Origin: Bacteriovoracaceae bacterium UBA2394
GTDB lineage: Bacteria; Bdellovibrionota; UBA2394
Reading direction: 5' to 3'
NCBI GenBank assembly: GCA_002343335.1
Contig: DDSI01000204.1
Location: 1-5,746 of the forward strand
Length of the DNA stretch: 5,746 bases
The notes beneath the pieces were generated by a model. That model was not told the DNA's origin and made no database searches. It saw only the letters and a list, made by a program, of their open reading frames with translations. Below, one piece after another: positions 1 through 5,122 of the stretch. The first letter of the stretch is position 1. Every line of letters begins with the position of its first letter. The translations under genes were made by a program, and so were the position numbers.

Positions 1-1
1 C

Positions 2-250
2 TCTTACAAGGCTTGGAGTACAACGCTTAGCGAGACGGGTATTTTTCTTAGAACGTCTCTGAGTTTTCCTCTTTATTCGGTGATTCAATTAAAGTTCTAT
101 CTCCTCGGTGATACACAGCCTTTCGTATGTGATGGCGTGATTGTTCGACAAGAAGTCGAAGGTCCCATTCGCGGAATTGGCGTGATGTTCCAAAACCTAA
201 AGGGCGAGAATGTGCGCCGTTTAGAATCTTATTTGGATCTTTACCGATAA
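2..250 (+). CDS. PilZ-domain protein, C-terminal part (5' end outside window)
   Basis: An open frame enters from the left edge and ends at TAA 248-250, giving 82 residues. The segment fits the second half of a PilZ beta-barrel: TLSETGIFLRTS near residues 8-19, a run of beta-strand residues, then VRQE and GIGVMFQNL near residues 51-69 and a short C-terminal helix (ENVRRLESYLDLY). PilZ domains bind cyclic di-GMP through an upstream RxxxR and a (D/N)xSxxG motif. Here the second motif reads T-L-S-E-T-G, so the acidic/amide position is Thr, and the RxxxR part lies outside the window. Ligand binding is therefore open. The stop is 24 bases before ftsB on the same strand, so the two are probably co-transcribed. 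Other domains may precede it. The PilZ call rests on pattern and not on a profile search. Confidence 0.75.
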   Translation, partial: SYKAWSTTLSETGIFLRTSLSFPLYSVIQLKFYLLGDTQPFVCDGVIVRQEVEGPIRGIGVMFQNLKGENVRRLESYLDLYR

Positions 251-274
251 GCGCGGACGTTCGATCATAGATTC

Positions 275-553
275 ATGCGAAAAGAGACATTCATTTTTAG
301 TGGACTCGTTCTCTTGGCTGTCGCGCTCTCCGTTATTTTTTCGCATCATGGTCTGCTCGATCTTCGGCGCTTTCTGGTGCAAATTGAAGCGGCGAAGGTG
401 AGGACTCAGCGTCTTGAAGAAACCAATCGCCATCTGCGGATGCAATTGGAATCGTTACAACAGAAAGATGTAAGTTTTCTGGAGCGCCAAGTGCGTGAGA
501 ATCTCGGCTGGGTGAAGCCCAACGAACTCGTTTACGTCGAACCTAAGAAGTGA
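275..553 (+). CDS. ftsB: FtsB/DivIC-type septum formation initiator
   Basis: A 92-residue bitopic membrane protein of the usual FtsB/DivIC size. It has a short basic N-terminus (MRKE), one membrane segment at about residues 5-22, a heptad-like coiled coil at about 31-67 (QIEAAKVRTQRLEETNRHLRMQLE), and the family's C-terminal signature at about 70-88 (VRENLGWVKPNELVYVEP, compare AREELGxxxPgE). In the family this protein joins FtsL and FtsQ in the divisome and helps activate septal peptidoglycan synthesis. ATG 275 is the only reasonable start: the frame has no earlier start codon after the preceding gene and the membrane segment follows at once. No clear Shine-Dalgarno sequence precedes it, which fits translation coupled to the upstream PilZ gene. 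Its stop codon abuts a strong hairpin. FtsB and DivIC cannot be told apart by sequence alone; ftsB is used because the organism appears to be a proteobacterium. Confidence 0.87.
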   Translation: MRKETFIFSGLVLLAVALSVIFSHHGLLDLRRFLVQIEAAKVRTQRLEETNRHLRMQLESLQQKDVSFLERQVRENLGWVKPNELVYVEPKK

Positions 554-597
554 ACTGTGCCCTTCCTCCTGCAATAGTCGGATTGAAGGGCACAGTT
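553..597. terminator. Inverted repeat between convergent genes, probable bidirectional terminator
   Basis: Arms AACTGTGCCCTTC (553-565) and GAAGGGCACAGTT (585-597) are perfect 13-bp complements around a 19-base loop. The hairpin overlaps the last base of the ftsB stop codon on one side and the first two positions of the SRPBCC stop codon (596-598, minus strand) on the other, so it fills the whole gap between two convergent genes. Neither side has a good T-tract, so efficient intrinsic termination is an inference from position and stem strength. The left side shares 16 bases with the repeat inside the HNH gene. Confidence 0.55.
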
Positions 598-1054
598 AAG
601 AGGTTGGTCTGAAGTAATTGAGCATCTCAGATCGTCGGCATTCGAAAATTTCCGCGACATCTTTAGCGATCATTCTGCCAGCGAGCAGTCTTCCCAAAGC
701 TCCAAATGGAATTTCATACCGAACGACGTCTTCCATCCAAGTTTGGTTACCTCGCGCCTCAAAGCGATGTGTATGGTGCCAGAGGCGATAAGGTCCTTTG
801 ATTTGATTGTCGACAAAGTGGAAGGGCGGATTCCATTCTTCAATCCGCGTGATCCATCGCACCGGGAATTTTTTAATTCTTAGCGCATAGGTAAAAAGCG
901 TGCCTTCGCCAATTTCCGGAGTCGATTGAGAGAGAATGCGAAAGTTGAGCCATGGTGGAGTGATTCGCTCCAAATTCTTGGCATCGGCGAAGAAAGGGAA
1001 CACGCGCTCTAATGGTGCGGGGACTATCGTTTCGGTTCTGAAGATGTGCTCCAT
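596..1054 (-). CDS. SRPBCC (START/Bet v 1-like) family protein
   Basis: 152 residues, a complete single-domain SRPBCC protein. Family features in order: N-terminal strand and helix HIFRTETIVPAPLERVFPFF (3-22) with AKNLERITPPWLNF (25-38), GTLFTYALRI...PVRWITRIEEW (51-74), PFHFVDNQIKGPYRLWHHTHRFE (77-99), WMEDVVRYEIPFG (106-118), and a C-terminal helix with a RMIAKDVAEIFECRR stretch. These proteins form a helix-grip fold with a hydrophobic cavity; the ligand of this subfamily is not known and no enzyme activity should be assumed. The frame stays open upstream to 1312 but that part overlaps the HNH gene, and the fold starts right at ATG 1054, so 1054 is chosen. Its Shine-Dalgarno is poor. It lies 23 bases after the HNH stop, suggesting a two-gene transcript. 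It converges on ftsB. Confidence 0.85.
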   Translation of the reverse strand: MEHIFRTETIVPAPLERVFPFFADAKNLERITPPWLNFRILSQSTPEIGEGTLFTYALRIKKFPVRWITRIEEWNPPFHFVDNQIKGPYRLWHHTHRFEARGNQTWMEDVVRYEIPFGALGRLLAGRMIAKDVAEIFECRRSEMLNYFRPTS

Positions 1055-1077
1055 GGGGTTTCGTTGGTTAGGTTGAG

Positions 1078-1998
1078 CTATTTCTTTGCGTGATGCAATT
1101 CGTGGTGATGTCTTCGGCAGCGGAGGGTGAGGTTTTCCAGTGCGTGATTGCCGCCCATACTCCACGGTCTGGCGTGATGAATCTCGATTCCTCGCACTTC
1201 CTGACACTTCTTTCCCATTAGACCGCGAAATTGGCAGGCTCCGCCGTCGCGTTTCCAGACTTGGGTTCGGATTGCGGAGGGGATAGCACGTCGAACAATT
1301 GTGCCCGGGCACAGTTCACTTCGCTTATTCCTGTCCCCAAAAGAAAAACATTTTAAAGGGTCTTTTTCTTTTGGGGGAGATGAAGATTTCTTAACGTTCT
1401 TTCTCAGTGGATCCTTGTGTTTGAGATAGAATTTCGTGAGTTCCGAAAGGGTTTCCTCAAGCGACATGTTTCTATGTTTAGAAGTAGAGAGCAGCACTTG
1501 AGCCCGACGAAGCTCCGACGCGGCGTCTTCGCTCAAATCCATGCGCAGTCGAGTGCGGTCTTCTGCAATCGGTTTTAAAAATTCCGTTTTGGGCATTTCG
1601 CCCGTTACATTCGCAACTTCCTTCTCGAGAACGGCTTTGGACATCGTTTTAGCTTTGTTAACCCATTCTGTTTTATTGATAGGCGTAATTACCGAAACAA
1701 TTCTTTTTGCTTTCGACACCGTGAGGGTTCCCGCGGCAATTTCCGTTTTCAATTCTGGAATCTCTCGAGACTTTCGCATCACTTGAATGAGTGCGTAACT
1801 GACGGCTTCGGACAATTCTAAGGCTTGTGTGGCATAGACGAATAGTGAGCTGTAGCCCATTCGAAGATGGGTTTTGCCAGCTTCGATTCTTTCTAAAATT
1901 TCAATCAAAGCTAATTCACATCGGCGATAATTCTGCGCCAACTCCAGCGCTTGTGTGTGCAAATCTGGAATCGCATTGGTGTTTGAATTATTTTTCAT
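1078..1998 (-). CDS. HNH endonuclease-fold protein with DUF222-like N-terminal region
   Basis: 306 residues. The N-terminal part (about 12-135) is helical and resembles the DUF222-like region that precedes HNH domains: a helical ERIEAGKTHLRMGYSSLFVYATQALELSEAVSYALIQ core, then IPELKTEIAAGTLTVSKAKRI. A charged linker (about 195-235) follows, then an HNH domain (about 239-304). Its features are IPSAIRTQVWKRDGGACQF, Cys255 and Cys265 as a likely zinc knuckle, IEIHH (His274-His275), PWSMGG, Asn289 in ENLTLRC, and HHHELH. These fit a beta-beta-alpha-metal nuclease with the active-site His and Asn retained. Biological target unknown; no methylase, intron or toxin context is present, so restriction or homing roles are unsupported. 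ATG 1998 has GGAAAG seven bases upstream. Residues 208-233 are encoded by an apparent repeat element (1300-1377), which is unusual. Confidence 0.85.
   Translation of the reverse strand: MKNNSNTNAIPDLHTQALELAQNYRRCELALIEILERIEAGKTHLRMGYSSLFVYATQALELSEAVSYALIQVMRKSREIPELKTEIAAGTLTVSKAKRIVSVITPINKTEWVNKAKTMSKAVLEKEVANVTGEMPKTEFLKPIAEDRTRLRMDLSEDAASELRRAQVLLSTSKHRNMSLEETLSELTKFYLKHKDPLRKNVKKSSSPPKEKDPLKCFSFGDRNKRSELCPGTIVRRAIPSAIRTQVWKRDGGACQFRGLMGKKCQEVRGIEIHHARPWSMGGNHALENLTLRCRRHHHELHHAKK
1300..1377. repeat. Palindromic repeat element, copy A, embedded in frame in the HNH gene
   Basis: The element starts with the perfect palindrome TGTGCCCGGGCACA (1300-1313), has CTGTCCCC at 1331-1338, and then a perfect 14-bp inverted repeat: CCCCAAAAGAAAAA (1335-1348) and TTTTTCTTTTGGGG (1363-1376), with TTTTAAAGGGTC in the loop. 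The same order of parts occurs in copy B at 2374-2489. The 78 bases equal 26 codons, contain no minus-strand stop in the HNH frame, and supply residues 208-233 between the N-terminal region and the HNH domain. The 1377 boundary is approximate; some similarity to copy B may extend a few bases further. Confidence 0.7.
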
Positions 1999-2000
1999 TT

Positions 2001-2025
2001 CTAATCTTTCCTTTTCATGCCTCCT
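2001..2025 (-). promoter_or_regulatory. HNH translation start region with a five-codon leader frame
   Basis: On the minus strand GGAAAG (2006-2011) lies seven bases before ATG 1998 and decides that start. Further upstream are AGGAGG (2020-2025) and, one base after it, ATG AAA AGG AAA GAT TAG (2018-2001), out of frame with the HNH gene. AGGAGG is too close to that ATG to be an efficient ribosome site for it, and 21 bases from the HNH start is rather far. The leader frame may therefore be accidental. Confidence 0.4.
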
Positions 2026-2045
2026 GACTTGTCTCGCTAATTAAC

Positions 2046-2054
2046 TTTATAGCA
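2046..2054 (-). promoter_or_regulatory. Putative extended -10 promoter of the HNH-SRPBCC pair
   Basis: The minus strand reads TGCTATAAA, an extended -10 (TG-N-TATAAT type, one mismatch in the hexamer). No good -35 hexamer is found 16-18 bases upstream, as is usual for extended -10 promoters. It would give a leader of roughly 40 bases before ATG 1998. Prediction from pattern only. Confidence 0.4.
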
Positions 2055-2249
2055 CATGAATTTTTTCGAACGACGTTGAGCGCTGTCACGCGAGTGAGAA
2101 TAGAGATAAAAATTTTTGAATTCAAAAAGGTATCGTGACTCCACAAGGAAATACTTCGCTCTGAGGGCTAGCTTCTAAGATGACTTTAAGGCTGAGAGAG
2201 ATTGCTCATAAAAACTCGTCAATAAAAATTTAAAAGCCGATTCTGAAAC

Positions 2250-2292
2250 AGAAAGAGAGAAAAGGACCTTTAGAATCTTTTTCTCTCTTTCT
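2250..2292. repeat. 17-bp purine/pyrimidine inverted repeat
   Basis: AGAAAGAGAGAAAA (2250-2263) is perfectly complementary to TTTTCTCTCTTTCT (2279-2292). The stem continues inward by a G-T pair, G-C and A-T to about 2266/2276, leaving a nine-base loop. One arm is almost all purine and the other almost all pyrimidine. There is no T-tract directly after it on either strand, so it is not a classic terminator. It could cap the 3' end of kinase read-through RNA or belong to an untranslated RNA. Confidence 0.55.
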
Positions 2293-2346
2293 CTAAAACA
2301 GGGACTAAGAAAAAACTTAGAAAAATAACCCTACGACGTTGGGTAG

Positions 2347-2373
2347 CAGAAACATTCCCCCGGAATGTTTCTG
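2347..2373. terminator. 12-bp hairpin downstream of the kinase gene
   Basis: CAGAAACATTCC (2347-2358) and GGAATGTTTCTG (2362-2373) are perfect complements with a three-base CCC loop. It directly adjoins the TGTGCCCGGGCACA palindrome of copy B, giving two stems back to back. It lacks a T-tract on both strands, so it may act as a transcript-end stabiliser and not as an intrinsic terminator. Which role applies cannot be settled from sequence. Confidence 0.45.
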
Positions 2374-2489
2374 TGTGCCCGGGCACAATTTCTGGCTTTG
2401 TCCCTTCGTCACGTCATCCTTGCAAAAAGAAGATGACTTTTAAGGGTCTTCTCCTTTTTTTGAGTGAATTCGTATACTGTCCCCAATTA
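2374..2489. repeat. Palindromic repeat element, copy B, abutting the kinase stop codon
   Basis: It has the palindrome TGTGCCCGGGCACA (2374-2387) and TTTGTCCC (2397-2404). Then comes an A-rich arm AAAAAGAAGA (2424-2433), loop TGACTTTTAAGGG, and a T-rich arm TCTTCT-CC-TTTTT (2447-2459) that pairs with one two-base bulge. It ends with GTATACTGTCCCC (2472-2484) next to the kinase TAA (2487-2489). This order matches copy A in the same orientation. On the minus strand the T-rich end of the stem could serve as a rho-independent-like terminator for the kinase gene. Confidence 0.65.
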
Positions 2490-5081
2490 CCCAGTCTTCT
2501 TGCTGAGCATTTTTTCGATCTTAGCCAGAATGAATCGGGGTTCGGAGCTTTTGGGAATAAAGTCCTCGGCGCCGAGTTGGATGGCACGAGTGGAATGTTC
2601 GGGGGAGCTGGATTCTGAAACAAATACGAGTGGAATTTGTTTCAAGCTTGCGTCAGCCTGCAAACGCGCGCAAAGCGAGAATCCATCGAGTTTGGAAAGT
2701 AAAATTTCCGAGACGATTAAGTCGGGTTTATCTTTTTTGATGCCGGCCAAGGCGGCGACTCCGTCAGCGTAAACGGTGGGCTTTGCGATAGATTTCAATT
2801 GGGAAGCCAGCTGGGCAGAGTATTTAGAATCAGAATCGACGATGGCAACCTTGCAAAGCTGCGATCGATCTTGATCCTTTGGCGCAAGAAGCTCCATGAC
2901 GTTGGCAGTAATCATCGGGTCCAATTGTTTATTCGAATATTGATCAAACTTATCCTTGAGGGTCGCAAATTCTTCGGGAGTCCAGCCCGATTTCCAATTG
3001 CGGCGAACCGACTCAATGACGAAGAGGACAACAAGCACCCGAGCCGCTAGAGGAATCTGCTGGGATCTGAGGCCCATCGGCCCTCGGCCGTCAAATCGCT
3101 CCTGTAAGCAATCGCGCACATAACGCATGCGAAGAACGCCATCGAGAAGCTCGGCAAATTGCCCCGCCTTGTTCGTCAATTGCTCAAACTTCCAGAAGAG
3201 GGCGGAGTAAAACACCTCGTCCTTGATTCGTTCATTTTCCGTGAGACCAAATGCCAGTCGAAGGGCCAGCGCGGCAAATTCCTGGCTTTCACGCTGTTGT
3301 TGACCGGAGCCGCCCGTTTGAATGCAAAAGGTCGTCCATTTTTTGAGCTGATCTCGAACCTTTCGATAAGTCACGCTCTCTTGAAAGAGCTCATGCGCCA
3401 GGGACTCGAAATATCGAATCTCACAGGAGGGGTTTTGCTTCAGCACCTGCAGTTCAAAATCGAGTTCGTCTCCCACGAGATTGCGATCGACCCAAACAAA
3501 ATCAAATTCACTATTAGCGATCTTTACTAAAGCTTCGCTCAGATCTGCGGCAATGGTGAGAGCATTTTCAGATTTTTTGAAGAGCCGGATGAGCGCTTCA
3601 TGGTGATGATTCTGCTTGTCGACAAAGAGCACTCTTCGGCGGGATAGGTATTCGGCATCAGAAAGATCTTCTGCGTCCATGAGTAGGGGGCGAGCATTCG
3701 TATCTGCGCCGCTATCCTGCTGTTTGATTTTTCCATCAAGCATGCGACGGATGGAAATGGATCCCGCCACGTAATACTGAATTTGATAGTTGGCGGCAAT
3801 TTGATTGAAATCTGGAGCGCGCTGGAAATCGGAGCTTCCATCAATCAGAAAACTGATCACTTTCTTCTCGTCATCTTTGTAAAATGGAATGACATTGAAT
3901 TTACCTAAGGTTTCACGGGAGAGAGTGTTGAGAGCGGCATCCAAAATCTTGATCGACTTTAATCGACCACGCGGTACCCAAGGCAGATCCAAACAATCGG
4001 CGATCACTTTGGAAAGTTCGTCTTCAGAAAGCCAATTTTCGCGCAAGATAGTTTCTGCAGCGGGCTTTCCCTTTAGTTCCAAAAGTTGCTCAGGATTCAA
4101 TTTGTTTTGGGAGCGGAGCACGCTCACGAGCTGAGAGTCGCGCACGAAATAGGACTTTAAAGGGAGCGGAGTTTGCTCGCTTGTCGAAACTCTCTGCCGT
4201 CGATCGGAAACCAACGTATTTTGAATTTCATAGATGTGCTTTTCGATTTCATCGCACCCTTGATAGCGCTCGTCAGGATTTTTCTTAAGGCACTTTTCCA
4301 CCAATTGGACGAAGGTTGTATTCAGCTCCGGGCGAACTTCTCCGATCGGTTGTGGATCGAAATGCACGATTTTATACAAGATACTGCTGGAGTTTGTCCC
4401 TCGAAATGGAAGGCTGCCCGTTGCGCTTTCGTAAAGCACTGTTCCCAAGCTAAAAATATCGCTTCGGCGATCCAAATTCCTTCCCGTGATGTGTTCGGGA
4501 GAAAGATAGTGCGTACTTCCTAAAACCATCCCCGTGGAAGTGAGCTTCATCTCTTCTTGGTCTACAAACTTCGCAATCCCGAAGTCCAAAATTTTGGCAA
4601 TTCCCGTATTAGCTTCCAAGATGATATTGCTCGGTTTGATATCGCGGTGAACGATTCCGCGCTTGTGAGCGAAGGTGAGTCCCGAAGAAACTTCCTTGGT
4701 AAGGCGTAAGAGCTCTTCAAGATTGAGTTGTTGTTTGCGCTTCAAAAGCTCTTCGAGCGTTTCGCCTTCAATGTATTCCATGACGATGTAGGCCATCTCA
4801 TGGAACTCTCCGAAATCATAAATTTGTACGAGATTGGGATGGGAGAGCCCGCCTGCCGCGCGCGCTTCATTCAGAAATCGGTCGTGAATGGTTTTTCGAA
4901 CTTCTGGCTCTTTGACGCGATCAGAGACAATTTTAACGGCGACGGTTCGTTTGAGCTTTGTGTCAAAGCCTCGAAAGATGAGGCCCATCCCGCCCGAGCC
5001 AATGCGACTCTGCAGCTCGTAACGGTCGAGCTTCGTGCCCACGCCCACTTCAATGTCTGATGATCCCCCTGATGCGCCCAT
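2487..5081 (-). CDS. Multidomain Ser/Thr protein kinase with MshEN-like, HD-GYP-like and receiver-like domains
   Basis: 864 residues with no membrane segment, so probably cytoplasmic. Residues 20-285 form a Hanks-type kinase with its key residues intact: GSGGMG (28-33), Lys50, Glu72, HRD (145-147) with Lys149 and Asn152, DFG (166-168), SPE (194-196), Asp208 and Arg272. Thr181, Ser182, Thr183 and Thr190 are candidate activation-loop sites. Residues about 310-450 resemble MshEN/GspE-N. Residues 482-585 look like a degraded receiver (Asp488, Asp532). Residues about 595-735 align with HD-GYP (ERFDGRG 661-667, IPLAARVL 676-683, QLDP 719-722) but lack the metal ligands. Residues 743-862 are a receiver with Asp749, Ser822 and Lys844 kept, but Glu792 at the phosphoacceptor site. 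ATG 5081 starts just before the kinase fold. Substrate unknown; the divergent neighbour is a natural candidate partner. Confidence 0.9.
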   Translation of the reverse strand: MGASGGSSDIEVGVGTKLDRYELQSRIGSGGMGLIFRGFDTKLKRTVAVKIVSDRVKEPEVRKTIHDRFLNEARAAGGLSHPNLVQIYDFGEFHEMAYIVMEYIEGETLEELLKRKQQLNLEELLRLTKEVSSGLTFAHKRGIVHRDIKPSNIILEANTGIAKILDFGIAKFVDQEEMKLTSTGMVLGSTHYLSPEHITGRNLDRRSDIFSLGTVLYESATGSLPFRGTNSSSILYKIVHFDPQPIGEVRPELNTTFVQLVEKCLKKNPDERYQGCDEIEKHIYEIQNTLVSDRRQRVSTSEQTPLPLKSYFVRDSQLVSVLRSQNKLNPEQLLELKGKPAAETILRENWLSEDELSKVIADCLDLPWVPRGRLKSIKILDAALNTLSRETLGKFNVIPFYKDDEKKVISFLIDGSSDFQRAPDFNQIAANYQIQYYVAGSISIRRMLDGKIKQQDSGADTNARPLLMDAEDLSDAEYLSRRRVLFVDKQNHHHEALIRLFKKSENALTIAADLSEALVKIANSEFDFVWVDRNLVGDELDFELQVLKQNPSCEIRYFESLAHELFQESVTYRKVRDQLKKWTTFCIQTGGSGQQQRESQEFAALALRLAFGLTENERIKDEVFYSALFWKFEQLTNKAGQFAELLDGVLRMRYVRDCLQERFDGRGPMGLRSQQIPLAARVLVVLFVIESVRRNWKSGWTPEEFATLKDKFDQYSNKQLDPMITANVMELLAPKDQDRSQLCKVAIVDSDSKYSAQLASQLKSIAKPTVYADGVAALAGIKKDKPDLIVSEILLSKLDGFSLCARLQADASLKQIPLVFVSESSSPEHSTRAIQLGAEDFIPKSSEPRFILAKIEKMLSKKTG

Positions 5082-5113
5082 GCCGAATTTCCCGAATTCC
5101 TGTTAGCATTTTG

Positions 5114-5122
5114 ATTGTATCA
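5114..5122 (-). promoter_or_regulatory. Putative extended -10 promoter of the kinase gene
   Basis: The minus strand reads TGATACAAT, an extended -10 with one mismatch from TATAAT, placed to give a leader of about 25 bases before ATG 5081. No recognisable -35 lies upstream. The motif overlaps the first base of the divergent gene's ATG, so transcription of one gene may interfere with the other. A possible GGGA ribosome site sits about eight bases before ATG 5081. Confidence 0.4.

Larger units (their letters stand above)
1999..2486. other. Long intergenic region with several hairpins and no gene
   Basis: About 490 bases between the HNH start and the kinase stop. All frames are broken or lack convincing protein character. 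It holds the HNH leader and probable promoter near its left end. An AT-rich central part (about 2100-2330) follows, carrying a 17-bp hairpin at 2250-2292 and a small CTAAG/CTTAG hairpin at 2305-2320. A 12-bp hairpin lies at 2347-2373 and repeat copy B at 2374-2489. I see nothing identifiable in 2100-2245; a small RNA there cannot be excluded. Confidence 0.6.

Noticed and set aside
1055..1312. Upstream extension of the SRPBCC frame to an ATG at 1312
   Set aside because: This part overlaps the C-terminal HNH coding region in another frame, has no family similarity, and the fold begins exactly at ATG 1054.
1078..1998. HNH protein as a homing endonuclease, restriction enzyme or defence nuclease
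   Set aside because: There is no intron, methylase, immunity gene or defence neighbour; the next gene is a generic SRPBCC protein.
2333..2341. ACGACGTTG repeated at 2070-2078 and 2333-2341 as a possible operator or attachment pair
   Set aside because: Nine bases is too short to be meaningful here and there is no integrase or other supporting context.
2373..2772. Plus-strand open frames across the repeat and kinase 3' end
   Set aside because: They start inside repeat copy B and run antisense to the kinase receiver domain; their translations show no protein character.
3539..3844. Minus-strand 101-codon frame inside the kinase gene
   Set aside because: It is a shifted-frame shadow of the kinase, whose own frame is continuous and domain-rich there.
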